Part shown: positions 17,536-27,567 of the stretch, piece after piece
Position numbering within the stretch: the first letter of the stretch is position 1
Layout: each line of letters starts with the position of its first letter
Program-made: the position numbers and the translations under genes
Source: Bizionia sp.
GTDB lineage: Bacteria > Bacteroidota > Bacteroidia > Flavobacteriales > Flavobacteriaceae
Direction: 5' to 3'
Assembly: GCA_020631395.1 (NCBI GenBank)
Contig: JAHDHI010000051.1
Location: 1 to 36,774, forward strand
DNA length: 36,774 nucleotides
Notes under the pieces: generated by a model
The model's input: only the letters and a program-made list of their open reading frames with translations
What the model was told of the DNA's origin: nothing
Databases searched by the model: none

Positions 17536-19503
17536 ATGGAGAAAAAGGATCAACATAGATTGTCAGATTGGTTGCCAACCACCAAAAAAGAAATGAAAAT
17601 TAGAGGCTGGGAGGAATTGGACGTTATTTTATTTAGTGGAGATGCCTATGTGGATCATCCATCCTTTGGTCCAGCCGTCATAGGGCGCATCTTGGAAAGT
17701 TACGGATTGCGAGTGGCCATAGTACCACAACCAAGTGTAAACGACAACCTTCAAGATTTTACGAAACTAGGAATTCCAAGATTGTTTTTTGGCATTACGG
17801 GTGGTTGCATGGATCCCATGGTAAGCAATTATACCGCAAGTAAGAAACGCAGGGACAAAGATGCCTACACACCAAACGGAGACATTGGCTTTAGACCGGA
17901 TTATGCCACGACGGTGTATTCCAACATCCTAAAGGACAAGTTTCCAGATGTCCCCGTCTTGATAGGAGGAATAGAAGCTTCATTGCGAAGAGTGACGCAT
18001 TACGATTACTGGGCAGACAAGTTGATGCCAAGCATTCTGGAAAGCTCCAAAGCGGACATGTTGGTATATGGAATGGGAGAGCAGCCACTGCGTGAAGTAG
18101 TGGAACTATTGCAAAAAGGAGTGCCCTTTTCCAGTTTGAAGACGATTAAACAAACAGCTGTCCTAATTGACAAAGGAGAAAAGGTGCCTAAAAATTCCAA
18201 TTGGGAAGACGTTAACATTAATTCCCATGAGGTATGTTTGAAGGACAAGAAGAAGTTTGCCTCCAATTTCAAGGTAATAGAACAAGAGTCCAATAAATTG
18301 AATGCCAGACGAATCTTTCAGGACATAGGAGGAAAGACCCTAATGATAAATCCACCTTTTCCAACAATGACGGAAGAAGAGATCGATGCATCCTTCGATT
18401 TGCCATATACACGTCTACCACATCCCAAGTACAACAAGAGAGGGCCAATTCCAGCTTTTGAAATGATCAAGTTTTCCATAAACATCCACAGAGGATGTTT
18501 TGGAGGTTGCAGCTTCTGTACCATTTCTGCGCATCAAGGAAAATTCATAGCAAGTAGAAGTCAAGAATCTGTTTTGAAGGAAGTGGACACCGTGGCGAAC
18601 ATGCCGGATTTCAAAGGATACCTGTCGGACATTGGTGGCCCATCTGCCAACATGTATAAAATGAAGGGGAAAATACAATCCATATGCGACAAATGCGTTG
18701 CACCGTCTTGTATTTCGCCAGTCATCTGTAGCAACTTGGATACATCACACAAACCATTGACGCAATTGTACCAAGCTGTGGACAAGCATCCAAAGGTCAA
18801 GAAATCGTTTATAGGCAGTGGTATTCGTCACGACATGTTGGTTCCTGAATTCAATAAGAATGCAGATCCCAAAGAATTGGACGACTACACGGAAGAGGTT
18901 ATGACCAAACACGTTTCCGGACGTTTGAAAGTGGCACCGGAACATACTTCCGATCCCGTGTTGAAACTGATGCGAAAACCATCGTTCACCTATTTTCACA
19001 AGTTCAAAGAGCGTTTTGACAAGATTAACATAAAGAAGGGATTGAAGCTTCAATTAATCCCATATTTCATTTCGAACCATCCAGCTTGTGAGGTGGAAGA
19101 CATGGCCAATCTTGCTGCAGAAACCAAAGACATGGGGTTTCAATTGGAGCAAGTGCAAGGATTTACGCCTACACCGATGACGGTGGCCACGGTAATCTAT
19201 TACAGTGGATACCATCCATATACCTTGAAGCCGACCCGAACACCAAAAACAAAAAAGGAAAAGGACGAACAACACCGTTTCTTCTTTTGGTATAGAAGGG
19301 AAAACAAGGATTGGATAAGTAAAACCCTAAATAAACTGGGCAGAAAGGACTTGTTGAATGTGCTACTTCCAGAAAACGACAAATGGAAAAAGAACAAAGG
19401 AGGAAAGCCCAAGCACACGTTTGATGATGCCATTCCTTTCAACCAACGTAAAAACAAGGCCAAATTCAAGTCTAACAAGAATAGAAACAAGAAAAAAAGA
19501 TAG
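17536..19503 (+). CDS. ygiQ: YgiQ family radical SAM protein
   Basis: This 655-residue YgiQ protein has an N-terminal domain beginning LSDWLPTTKKEMKIRGWEEL, then DVILFSGDAYVDHPSFG, IVPQPS and FFGITGGCMDPMVSNYTA, all diagnostic of the family. The radical SAM cluster motif CFGGCSFC lies at Cys321, Cys325 and Cys328 within HRGCFGGCSFCTISAHQGK. The C-terminal part has SGIRHDMLV, HVSGRLKVAPEHTS and FTPTPMTVAT, then a lysine-rich tail of about 45 residues. The reaction of YgiQ is unknown; a cobalamin-binding-like N-terminal fold has been proposed for relatives. It is monocistronic, with a bidirectional terminator shared with the convergent protease gene. Confidence 0.96.
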   Translation: MEKKDQHRLSDWLPTTKKEMKIRGWEELDVILFSGDAYVDHPSFGPAVIGRILESYGLRVAIVPQPSVNDNLQDFTKLGIPRLFFGITGGCMDPMVSNYTASKKRRDKDAYTPNGDIGFRPDYATTVYSNILKDKFPDVPVLIGGIEASLRRVTHYDYWADKLMPSILESSKADMLVYGMGEQPLREVVELLQKGVPFSSLKTIKQTAVLIDKGEKVPKNSNWEDVNINSHEVCLKDKKKFASNFKVIEQESNKLNARRIFQDIGGKTLMINPPFPTMTEEEIDASFDLPYTRLPHPKYNKRGPIPAFEMIKFSINIHRGCFGGCSFCTISAHQGKFIASRSQESVLKEVDTVANMPDFKGYLSDIGGPSANMYKMKGKIQSICDKCVAPSCISPVICSNLDTSHKPLTQLYQAVDKHPKVKKSFIGSGIRHDMLVPEFNKNADPKELDDYTEEVMTKHVSGRLKVAPEHTSDPVLKLMRKPSFTYFHKFKERFDKINIKKGLKLQLIPYFISNHPACEVEDMANLAAETKDMGFQLEQVQGFTPTPMTVATVIYYSGYHPYTLKPTRTPKTKKEKDEQHRFFFWYRRENKDWISKTLNKLGRKDLLNVLLPENDKWKKNKGGKPKHTFDDAIPFNQRKNKAKFKSNKNRNKKKR

Positions 19504-19521
19504 TCTTTTGGGCTCATAAGC

Positions 19522-19556
19522 AAAAAAAGCCTTTACAGAAACGTAAGGGCTTTTTT
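19522..19556. terminator. Bidirectional terminator between ygiQ and the protease gene
   Basis: AAGCCTTTAC pairs with GTAAGGGCTT across a short loop with one G-T wobble, flanked by seven As on the left and six Ts on the right. It can end transcripts from both convergent genes. Confidence 0.92.
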
Positions 19557-19576
19557 GAAAAGTAACTTGAAGTAAG

Positions 19577-22500
19577 TTACTTCTTTACAAACTTGACAGA
19601 TAATATTTCCTTATTGGCATCATATCCTTTTAAAATATACATCCCTTGGGATAATTTTGAGACATCCAATGTTGTATTTGGAGTACTCAGACCTGTTTTT
19701 TCATACAGTTCTTGATTTAACAAATTGTATATTTTAATGGACTTCAAGGATACGATGCCAGAGGAAGCATTGGATACGGTAATCTCACCATCCGTAAGAG
19801 TTGGGTATACACTGAAAAGATTCTCTTCGTATGTGGTCGTACCCAATGTACCAAGAGACATTATCTCCAAATGTGGGGAAGCACTTAAATCTTCTTTGCT
19901 ACCAAAGTCAAGTTGGCTTAAGGTTGAGGTAGACGTAATTACAAATGTGTATGTATTGTTGTTTGGGACGAGGTCGGTTACATCGAATTCGTACCAAAGG
20001 TTTGCCGTAAGATTGTTTATGGTGCTATGTGCAGCTCCATAAGGAGGCTTGCCGTTCCAAGTCATCGTGCTCTCAAGCCAAGAGTTGTCAGACCCCAAAT
20101 GTACGGTTACGTTGTCTATGTCATCTTTGGCATATAGTTTTAATTTGCATTCGTCTGTGTTCCCATCGATACCGGTCACATCAAATTTCAAATACGACTC
20201 TACTATGTTGTCCGTTGCACCTCGTACCCTAAGGTAGGTACGTTCCGCATAATTTGTATCTGGAGCTATGGAACGGACGTATACGTCATCCGATGGGTAG
20301 AGAATCGTGGCACCCGGAGTCGCAAAAGCCTCATTGGAGTTGGCAGTTTCGTTATTGTCCGTATCAAAGGACCTCACCACATAATAATAGGTGGTGCCCA
20401 AGGTCACCGCATTGTCAATGTATGTACTTTGGGATAGGCCGGATGCTATTAGAGTATAGTTGCTGTTGCTGGTCGTGCTACGATATAGGTTGTAGGAATC
20501 GAAGTTTACTTCAAAGTTGTCATCCCAATCCAATGTAATGGAAGAAGCATCAGCTACGGCAGATAGATTGCTGGGGGCAGCAATGGGGTTATTTAACAAC
20601 CCTCCAGGATCCGTATTCAAATCTTGGATTTCGTCGGGAGTCAAAGCGCGACCGTAAATTCTAAATTCGTCCATCTTACCCACAAATGGTGAATATTTTT
20701 TTGGTTTGTAGGTGCAAATCCCCAGAGCTCCGGAAGTATAGCGGTCTCCTTCGGGTTTACCCTTTATCATTCCTCCATCGTTTAGTGTAGCATTACCGAC
20801 GACATTGGCATCTACATAGGCTATCATCTTATTGGTTTCACGGTCTACCACCAATGAAAGATGATACCAAGTATTGGATTGGATGGTTGGCCCTATGATT
20901 TCCACTACGGTGCCATCAAATGCAGAACTATCTTCCGTGAGCTGTTCGCTAATTTGAAAAGTGATCTTGTTGGTGCTACCATCTATGAAGATGTTATAGC
21001 CACTTATCAATTTATTGATGGCCGTCGAAGAATTGGCAACGATGTGGCAGTCTTTCGAATTGTTTATGGTATAATTGTCTGCATTGAACCATATGGATAC
21101 GGTATGTCCTTTGGCAAAGGGGTCGACGACATCTCCAAAAGAAGCAAATGCTCGGGAGTCGTCCGTGTCGTTGCTGGCATCAGGCAGTTGGGGAAAACTC
21201 CACGCATTGCCAGCAATGCCTGCAGTTGTCGTAGCTACGAAATTTTCGGAAGTTGCATTGAAATTGCTGCCAGAGACGTCTGCTAGATTGGAGCCTCCAG
21301 TTTCAAAATCATAACGTAAAAGCAACCCGCCATTGTTGACATCGATTTGAACCCAAGAGGTGTTGAAAAGGGTACCGTCCGAAATGGTGTAGTTAAAAGA
21401 ATCCCTACCCTTGAAGCCCGAAGCTGGGGTATAGACCAGAGTGCCATTGTTCATTTCTACCGAGCCTCCATATTGTGAGGTGGCATCGAAAGTGGAAATG
21501 CGAACAGGATCTCCATTGCTATCGAAATCATTTTTCAGGAGATCTATGGTTACTGGTTGCCCAATGTTCGTATTTGCCAAATCGGGAGTCGCATATGGGT
21601 GAACATTCCATCCGTATTCCGCATTGGATGCAATGGGAAGACCACCGGAAATGGCGTTGTCGTCCTTAATGTAAATGTGCCTTTGGTTTGTGGTGGGACC
21701 AAACCAAGAACCACCACCGGACATGATGTCCCTGGGATAGACGAAATGGGCACCACCCCAATTGTGAGATACTTCATGTTGCAATCCGGAATTCTCATCG
21801 AGTCTTACAGGAACTTTGGTGTAGTTTCCACCATTTAAAGGCGTCCTACTTTGAAAAGCATTGGGGTTGCCTTCTCCTACTTGGGTATAGACTATTTGTT
21901 GTACGGGAATTGAAAGAGGTTTAATGTTTGATGCTCCAGGATTGTCTGCCAGTCCTTGATTCTTCCATGTCGTCTTTACGTCACCGCCACTAGTATGCAA
22001 ATCCGTGTCTTCACGAAGCACAACTCCAGTCAATCTGAATTGCATTCCCAAATCACGGGCAAATTGCAAATCGAGGGCATTGGTGGCAAATTCGAGGATT
22101 GCAAACATCTTTTTGAGATTGCCATTGGCTTTTCCCGAGTCGTTGAACCATTCCGGTTCCACATCGTATGCAATTTGCAACTTTTTGAAACCAGATGAAG
22201 GAATCAATGGCCATCCATGGGGGCTATTTCCGTTGGCAACAGGGCCGGAACCGGAAGAAGGAGCAGGATAGGGAGCGTTACCAAAAGTAGGAATCCAATC
22301 TTGGGACTTGGAATCTATGGATGAGTAATCGTAGGCTTCGGATTCGGAAACGGTAAACGAAGCATTGCCATTGTTCAAATCAAGCGTGATGGGGAGGTCA
22401 TTGATTCCCCAAAGATAGCGGATGCCTTCATTTACAAATGCAGACATCGTGTTGTTTCCAGGCCAAATGACGGCTACTACCTGGCTATTGGGCTCTTCCA

Positions 22501-22798
22501 AGACAAAACCTCTATAGGTACGTACCGGGTAATTGTTTTGGTTAAGTGTTATTTCATTGAAGTTTGCTGGGTCTGCACCTTCTGGGGCAGCCGCAGAATT
22601 ATAACTTTGCTCATCGACATAGAGCTTACAATGATTAGGGTCTCGGACATCGTATTTTTCCAATTCCATGGTTACCAATCCACCATCATCACCACGAGGA
22701 ACTTGTATGGTGATGGTATTGGGTAAGGTTTGCGCTTTGAGTTGGTTAAAGAAAATGCTTAAAATTAATACTAGGAGAACAATGGGAGTTTTATTCAT
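19577..22798 (-). CDS. Secreted multidomain metzincin metalloprotease with T9SS sorting domain
   Basis: This 1073-residue exported protein has a signal peptide at 1-22 (cut after KAQ or nearby). The protease domain carries the metzincin zinc motif HEVSHNWGGAH (341-351) and a Met-turn DIMSG (357-361). Next come a tandem-repeat/cadherin-like module (about 405-490, LLKNDFDSNGD, SFNYTISDG), a LamG-like lectin domain (490-720, VSIWFNADNYTINN, KMDEFRIYGRALTPDEI), a fibronectin III domain (740-828), a DNRLRE/CBM96-like carbohydrate-binding domain (832-980, SDDVYVRSIAPDTNYAERTY) and a type A T9SS C-terminal domain (995-1073, ending LSVKFVKK). It is probably secreted or surface-attached and acts on glycan-bound or extracellular protein. 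No propeptide or cysteine switch is evident. It ends at a terminator shared with ygiQ. Codon use is GC-richer than the neighbouring BNR gene. Confidence 0.93.
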   Translation of the reverse strand: MNKTPIVLLVLILSIFFNQLKAQTLPNTITIQVPRGDDGGLVTMELEKYDVRDPNHCKLYVDEQSYNSAAAPEGADPANFNEITLNQNNYPVRTYRGFVLEEPNSQVVAVIWPGNNTMSAFVNEGIRYLWGINDLPITLDLNNGNASFTVSESEAYDYSSIDSKSQDWIPTFGNAPYPAPSSGSGPVANGNSPHGWPLIPSSGFKKLQIAYDVEPEWFNDSGKANGNLKKMFAILEFATNALDLQFARDLGMQFRLTGVVLREDTDLHTSGGDVKTTWKNQGLADNPGASNIKPLSIPVQQIVYTQVGEGNPNAFQSRTPLNGGNYTKVPVRLDENSGLQHEVSHNWGGAHFVYPRDIMSGGGSWFGPTTNQRHIYIKDDNAISGGLPIASNAEYGWNVHPYATPDLANTNIGQPVTIDLLKNDFDSNGDPVRISTFDATSQYGGSVEMNNGTLVYTPASGFKGRDSFNYTISDGTLFNTSWVQIDVNNGGLLLRYDFETGGSNLADVSGSNFNATSENFVATTTAGIAGNAWSFPQLPDASNDTDDSRAFASFGDVVDPFAKGHTVSIWFNADNYTINNSKDCHIVANSSTAINKLISGYNIFIDGSTNKITFQISEQLTEDSSAFDGTVVEIIGPTIQSNTWYHLSLVVDRETNKMIAYVDANVVGNATLNDGGMIKGKPEGDRYTSGALGICTYKPKKYSPFVGKMDEFRIYGRALTPDEIQDLNTDPGGLLNNPIAAPSNLSAVADASSITLDWDDNFEVNFDSYNLYRSTTSNSNYTLIASGLSQSTYIDNAVTLGTTYYYVVRSFDTDNNETANSNEAFATPGATILYPSDDVYVRSIAPDTNYAERTYLRVRGATDNIVESYLKFDVTGIDGNTDECKLKLYAKDDIDNVTVHLGSDNSWLESTMTWNGKPPYGAAHSTINNLTANLWYEFDVTDLVPNNNTYTFVITSTSTLSQLDFGSKEDLSASPHLEIMSLGTLGTTTYEENLFSVYPTLTDGEITVSNASSGIVSLKSIKIYNLLNQELYEKTGLSTPNTTLDVSKLSQGMYILKGYDANKEILSVKFVKK

Positions 22799-22996
22799 GA
22801 CTGGTGATTTTAATATGTTGTTTTTTATTGTAGCATTCTAGGCTAGTTTTAATCTAACCATAGCATATGCCTGGAGTTTAATGCATCTATGCGATTCTAT
22901 TTGGAGTAGCGTTTTATTTTACGCAGCTCTATATAGCAAATTAAAGAATACCTAAATTTATTGGACTTGAATTTTAATCAACTTATTGGGTTTGAC

Positions 22997-23125
22997 TCAA
23001 TCATAACTATATAAATGATACGGTTTGTGAGCGTTAAGATGATGTTCAACAAGTTTTGCGTGTGAAATCGATTTAATGGGATTAGTGGGAACTAATGCCA
23101 AACGAACAATGGGAGTTTTATTCAT
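22997..23125 (-). other. Small open frame repeating the protease start, copy 2
   Basis: An 18-base block at 23108-23125 is identical to the protease start at 22781-22798 and begins a 42-codon frame (MNKTPIVRLALVPTN, then SISHAKL). The copy extends into the sequence before the ATG (TTAAAACTACCAACT against TTAAAATCACCAGTC). It may be a relic or a real small peptide gene. Confidence 0.35.
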
Positions 23126-23355
23126 AGTTGGTAGTTTTAATTGATTGCTTTATCATAATATTTTAAGCAAACAAGTGCTCAATCATATTATAGATGTAAT
23201 ATATACGTAGATTTTAATATGTTCATATCATTTTATTTGCAACCCGTATCAATTTATATGCATCACATTCTGATTTATAGGTGAAATTAAGAAGTGACAA
23301 ATTTACTTGATTCAAGGACTGATGATCTTGTTTCGTTGTTATAACTGTAACAATT

Positions 23356-23469
23356 TCAGTATTGTATTGGCTTTTCCTGATGCTGCCTATGTTTTAGTTT
23401 AGAATTCGAAATGGACATGTCTACATTGGTGAGAACCAATGGAAGAATGATAATGGGAGTTTTATTCAT
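23356..23469 (-). other. Small open frame repeating the protease start, copy 3
   Basis: The same 18-base block recurs at 23452-23469 and begins a 37-codon frame (MNKTPIIILPLVLTN, then SISNSKL). It aligns with copy 2 over about 30 residues and some 85 bases. The rest of 22799-23825 (about 1 kb) holds no other supported gene; it is AT-rich spacer with a perfect hairpin at 23686-23717. Confidence 0.35.
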
Positions 23470-23685
23470 AATCATTGTTTTTGGTTACTATACGTATTGA
23501 GTAGCAAATCACTATTGATCTACTAGCAAATCATAGGTGGTTTTGAAGATAGGGGGTATAAATATAATGTTTTTTTTATTGCTGACATTCAGTGTGTTGG
23601 GTTTTTAGAACTTTATCGTTAAAAGAAATTGGAGGAATAATGCAATAAGCCTTTTGGGTGCACATAATCAGAAATAGGAGTAAAA

Positions 23686-23717
23686 CGAAAGAATACCTGT
23701 TTCTAGGTATTCTTTCG
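23686..23717. terminator. Perfect 13-bp hairpin in the intergenic region
   Basis: CGAAAGAATACCT (23686-23698) and AGGTATTCTTTCG (23705-23717) pair without mismatch across a 6-base loop. In the minus sense GTTTTAC follows, a weak T-tail; in the plus sense there is none. It lies 109 bases before the BNR gene, so it may insulate that gene or act in its leader. Confidence 0.5.
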
Positions 23718-23825
23718 TCTATCTTCAACAGCTACCAATTTGGCAAGAAACAAAAAAACTTATGTAGGGTTTTTGTAAGTATAAGTGTTTATGTGTAAAG
23801 TGTTTATTGTTAAATAGTTAATGTT

Positions 23826-26399
23826 ATGAAAAAAGGATTAAAACATCTCATCAATTCTAAAATACTCCTAAGTTTAGGTTTGATCGTTATTGCTATTTTT
23901 TTTATTTCAAAGTTGAATAATTCAACAAAACCAGAAGTAGGTCTAAATGAATTATTTGAGGAGTATCCTCATGAATGGATGTATAATCAAAGGGCTTATC
24001 CTGATAATTACATCAATGCAGAAGCTATGGAAAAGGCCGTAGTTCAATCCAAACAAATTAAAGCCAACCGTAGTATTGAAAGTAGTGATTGGGCTTTGGT
24101 AGGTCCTCTAAATACAGGTGGAAGAATAACCGATGTTGCTATTTCTCCCATAAATGATGATATTTTATATGTAGGTGCAGCTACCGGAGGAATTTTTAAA
24201 TCGATCAACCGTGGAGTTGACTGGGAACCCATTTTTGATGAGATGGCCAAACCATCTATTGGTGACCTTGTTATCGCACCTTCAAACGCTCAAAAATTGT
24301 ATGTAGGCACAGGAGAAGCAAATGGTTCAGCTACTGATGGTGCCTATTTTGGAAATGGAGTGTATAGTTCAGACAATGGCGGTGCTACATGGAATCATTT
24401 AGGTTTAGATGAAACCCATCACATAGGTAGAATCGTAGTAGATCCTTTAGATGAAGATAGAGTTTTTGTTGCAGCATCAGGAAAATTATATGGCAAAAAT
24501 GATGAGCGTGGAATTTATAGATCTACCAATGGTGGTAATGATTGGGAACAAGTACTGTTTGTTACAGATTCCACAGCTGCCATAGATCTTGCTATGAATT
24601 CAGTAAATACAGATATCCTATTTGCTGCTATGTGGGAACGTACCCGCAAACCTTGGCAACGAGATTATGGTGGTGAAACATCAGCGATACATAGATCTTT
24701 AGATGGTGGAGATTCTTGGGAAGAATTAGGTGCAGCTCAAGGATTGCCTGCAGCAAGTCCTGATACAGGAAGAATCGGAATTGCAATTTCAGAATCCAAT
24801 CCAAACATTATTTATGCAAGATACACCACCAATGAAATTACGAATGCCTTTAATGGATTGTATAAGTCAACAGACAATGGAGATAATTGGACGCTAGTTG
24901 CTTTAAGTGATATAAGCGATGTGGATGCTTCTTTTGGTTGGTATTTCGGGAATGTAAGGGTGCATCCTACAGATTCAGATGAAGTTTATGTTCTTGGACA
25001 ACAGCTTTATAGGACATCAAATAGTGGTGATGATTGGCAAAGTGTAGTCGGAATGCATGTGGATCATCATGCTTTAGAATATTCTAAAAACAATACCAAT
25101 TTTATATTGGCAGGGAATGATGGAGGTGCATATATTTCAGAAAATGGAGGAAATTCTTGGACCAAATTCACCAACCTTCCAATTACGCAGTTTTATAATA
25201 TTGAAGTTGATTTTCAACAGCCCGAACGTCTCTATGGAGGAACCCAAGACAACAACACTATTAGAACCTTAACTGCTGGTACAAACGATTGGAATGCGAT
25301 TTTAGGAGGGGATGGATTTCATGTTAATGTAGACCCGAATGATAATAGTTATGTATATGCCGAAGCACAATGGGGAAACCTATTTCGTTCCACCGATGGA
25401 GGGGCTAGTTTTCAACCAGCTACGAATGGAATAAGTAGTAGTGATCGTGTTAATTGGAATACTCCTGTGGTATTGTCTCCGTTTAATTCTGAATTAGCAT
25501 TTTATGGAAGCAATAAATTGTATACTTCAAACAGAGCCGTACTTTGGTCACCCATTAGTGGTGATTTAACCAATGGGCAACATCCAACGGGTTCGCTATC
25601 CTATGGTACATTAACTGCAATTGCTCCTTCCTATTTAAATGAAACAACAGTCTATACAGGAAGTGATGATGGCAATGTTAATGTTACCTTTGATGGTGGA
25701 ACTACATGGTCTAATGTAAGCAGCTCTTTACCAAATCGATATGTGACATCATTAGCCATATCTCCTGAAGATGATCAAGTAGCCTATGTCACTTTCTCTG
25801 GATTTGGTGAGTTGGACTATACCCCGCATATTTTTAAAACTGAAGATGGTGGACAAAATTGGATCGATATTTCTTCCAATTTGCCAAGCATCCCTGTAAA
25901 CGATGTAATTTTACATACAGATCAAGATTTACTAATTATAGCAACCGATTTAAATGTTTGGTATTCGCAAAATGATGGAGGTAGCTGGGATATTCTTGGT
26001 AATGACCTGCCTTACACTGTCATTAGAGATTTAAAACTCCATGTACCTACGAATAAGTTATATGCAGGAACTTATGGAAGATCCATGTATAGTTTTGATA
26101 TGAGTAGTATTGTATTAAGTACTGAGAACGAATTATTTTCTCCAGAAGCCATAAAAGTATATCCGAATCCAACAAGTAGTGTAATTACAATTGAAACTAA
26201 TGCTGCTCCCTTGAATGCAATATCTATTTACGATGTACATGGAAAATTGATTAAATCCATTTCAGAAAGAAAACTTAACGTTTCACAAAAGATTGATGTG
26301 AATATTGAAGCATTGCCTGTTGGTGTTTATTTTGTGAAAATACAGACAAAATACCAAGCCTTGTTTAAAAGAATAGTAACTATTCAGCCTAAGTTGTAG
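23826..26399 (+). CDS. Secreted BNR/sortilin-like beta-propeller protein with T9SS sorting domain
   Basis: This 857-residue protein begins with a hydrophobic signal or anchor (LLSLGLIVIAIFFISKL, about 14-30). From about 85 to 750 it consists of BNR/Asp-box repeats of the S-x-D-x-G-x-x-W type: SSDNGGATW, STNGGNDWE, SLDGGDSWE, STDNGDNWT, TSNSGDDWQ, SENGGNSWT, STDGGASF, TFDGGTTWS, TEDGGQNWI, SQNDGGSWD. These form one or two beta-propellers like the VPS10/sortilin and YCF48-like proteins often named glycosyl hydrolase, but I see no proof of a glycosidase active site. The C-terminus (about 775-857, KVYPNPTSS, GVYFVKIQT) is a type A T9SS domain. It is divergent from the protease and markedly more AT-rich in codon use, which hints at separate origin. 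Confidence 0.9.
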   Translation: MKKGLKHLINSKILLSLGLIVIAIFFISKLNNSTKPEVGLNELFEEYPHEWMYNQRAYPDNYINAEAMEKAVVQSKQIKANRSIESSDWALVGPLNTGGRITDVAISPINDDILYVGAATGGIFKSINRGVDWEPIFDEMAKPSIGDLVIAPSNAQKLYVGTGEANGSATDGAYFGNGVYSSDNGGATWNHLGLDETHHIGRIVVDPLDEDRVFVAASGKLYGKNDERGIYRSTNGGNDWEQVLFVTDSTAAIDLAMNSVNTDILFAAMWERTRKPWQRDYGGETSAIHRSLDGGDSWEELGAAQGLPAASPDTGRIGIAISESNPNIIYARYTTNEITNAFNGLYKSTDNGDNWTLVALSDISDVDASFGWYFGNVRVHPTDSDEVYVLGQQLYRTSNSGDDWQSVVGMHVDHHALEYSKNNTNFILAGNDGGAYISENGGNSWTKFTNLPITQFYNIEVDFQQPERLYGGTQDNNTIRTLTAGTNDWNAILGGDGFHVNVDPNDNSYVYAEAQWGNLFRSTDGGASFQPATNGISSSDRVNWNTPVVLSPFNSELAFYGSNKLYTSNRAVLWSPISGDLTNGQHPTGSLSYGTLTAIAPSYLNETTVYTGSDDGNVNVTFDGGTTWSNVSSSLPNRYVTSLAISPEDDQVAYVTFSGFGELDYTPHIFKTEDGGQNWIDISSNLPSIPVNDVILHTDQDLLIIATDLNVWYSQNDGGSWDILGNDLPYTVIRDLKLHVPTNKLYAGTYGRSMYSFDMSSIVLSTENELFSPEAIKVYPNPTSSVITIETNAAPLNAISIYDVHGKLIKSISERKLNVSQKIDVNIEALPVGVYFVKIQTKYQALFKRIVTIQPKL

Positions 26400-26585
26400 C
26401 AATCAATCTCATTGGAGATTCAAAACGTTGTTCCAGAAAAACAAACAAAAATCACAAGTGTTTATAATAGAGTAGTGTATTGCTGTTGGTTTTTAACTAA
26501 CAAACGATAACAAAACAATTAAGTAAAGTCTTTTTTTTAAGATAATGGCTGAATAGTTATTGAAAGAGTAAAAAGTCCTATAAGG

Positions 26586-27518
26586 TTACAATCCTAACTT
26601 TTGGTTAATCCATTCGACTTTTTCCTTCAAATATCTTGGAGGAGCAAACCGGTAGCCAAAGTAAATACTCGCATAGCTCTTGTCGTTAATAACATTTTCT
26701 CTTACATCTTCGCTTACGGAATTGGAATCAAAACTAAAACTGGCACCAGCACTTATTCTGTCGTTGGTATAGCCGAATTGAAGGCTAAAATTCAATGCTT
26801 TGGTAACATATGTCTCTTTTTCTTTAGTTTGATCCGAGCTAAACCTAATCCCCAAAGCAGGAGACAAGGATGGTGAAATAAACCAATTCCGTTTAACCAC
26901 CCATGTGTAATAATAGCTTGAAACCAAGGATATGTCAAAATTGTTTTGAAATAGTTTTTCGTCCCCGAATTGGCCAGAGAGTCTGTTAAAGCCATATTTC
27001 AAGGTTGGTATCAAACTACCGGCACTTTCTCTTTGCCATTCGGTCTGATACAAAAGGTGCTTCAATGAAAGCTTTGGGTTCAATACATAAGAAGTTGCTC
27101 CATTCCAATTGGTGGTTTTCAAATGGGGGAATTGAAGGCTCTCTTCATTCAATATGACGGATTCTTCATAAAAACCCTGAACCTTCCTGTATTGAAAGTT
27201 CTGAATCCATTGCCCAAGAAACAATCTCAATTGGTATTCCAGAAAAGAGGATTTAAAGTCAGAATCCCCATTGCTGGGAGAGAAACCAATACTCAAACCT
27301 AGGAATTTATAATTGGCAGAAACTTCCAATCTATAGACATTGTTGGCGCCAATGGTGAAATTTTCTTCAGAATCATCTTGAATGGAGAATGATTCATTCT
27401 GCGTATTTATGTTCACCTTGGCCAAGACGTCATCAGAAAAGGATATTATGGAATCAAATTCTTGACTATGGACAATGTTGAAAATAAATAAAGAAAATAT
27501 AAGGGAGAAGAATTTCAT
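26586..27518 (-). CDS. DUF4421 family exported protein
   Basis: The protein of 310 residues is read from ATG 27518, which opens a clear signal peptide (MKFFSLIFSLFIFNIVHSQ); an in-frame upstream start at 27581 would overlap the sirtuin gene and hide the signal. The body is rich in alternating aromatic beta-strands (NVYRLEVSANYKFLGLSIGF, FLEYQLRLFLGQWIQNFQY, SYYYTWVVKRNWFIS, SYASIYFGYRFAPP) and fits DUF4421, a Bacteroidetes family that is probably an outer-membrane beta-barrel. The function is unknown. It follows the sirtuin gene by 49 bases on the same strand and is probably co-transcribed. It converges on the BNR gene across 186 bases with no clear terminator. Confidence 0.78.
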   Translation of the reverse strand: MKFFSLIFSLFIFNIVHSQEFDSIISFSDDVLAKVNINTQNESFSIQDDSEENFTIGANNVYRLEVSANYKFLGLSIGFSPSNGDSDFKSSFLEYQLRLFLGQWIQNFQYRKVQGFYEESVILNEESLQFPHLKTTNWNGATSYVLNPKLSLKHLLYQTEWQRESAGSLIPTLKYGFNRLSGQFGDEKLFQNNFDISLVSSYYYTWVVKRNWFISPSLSPALGIRFSSDQTKEKETYVTKALNFSLQFGYTNDRISAGASFSFDSNSVSEDVRENVINDKSYASIYFGYRFAPPRYLKEKVEWINQKLGL

Positions 27519-27567
27519 AGAAAAGGATTGAATGTTGAATGCATCTTCGATCAAGTCGTGGGTTTTA

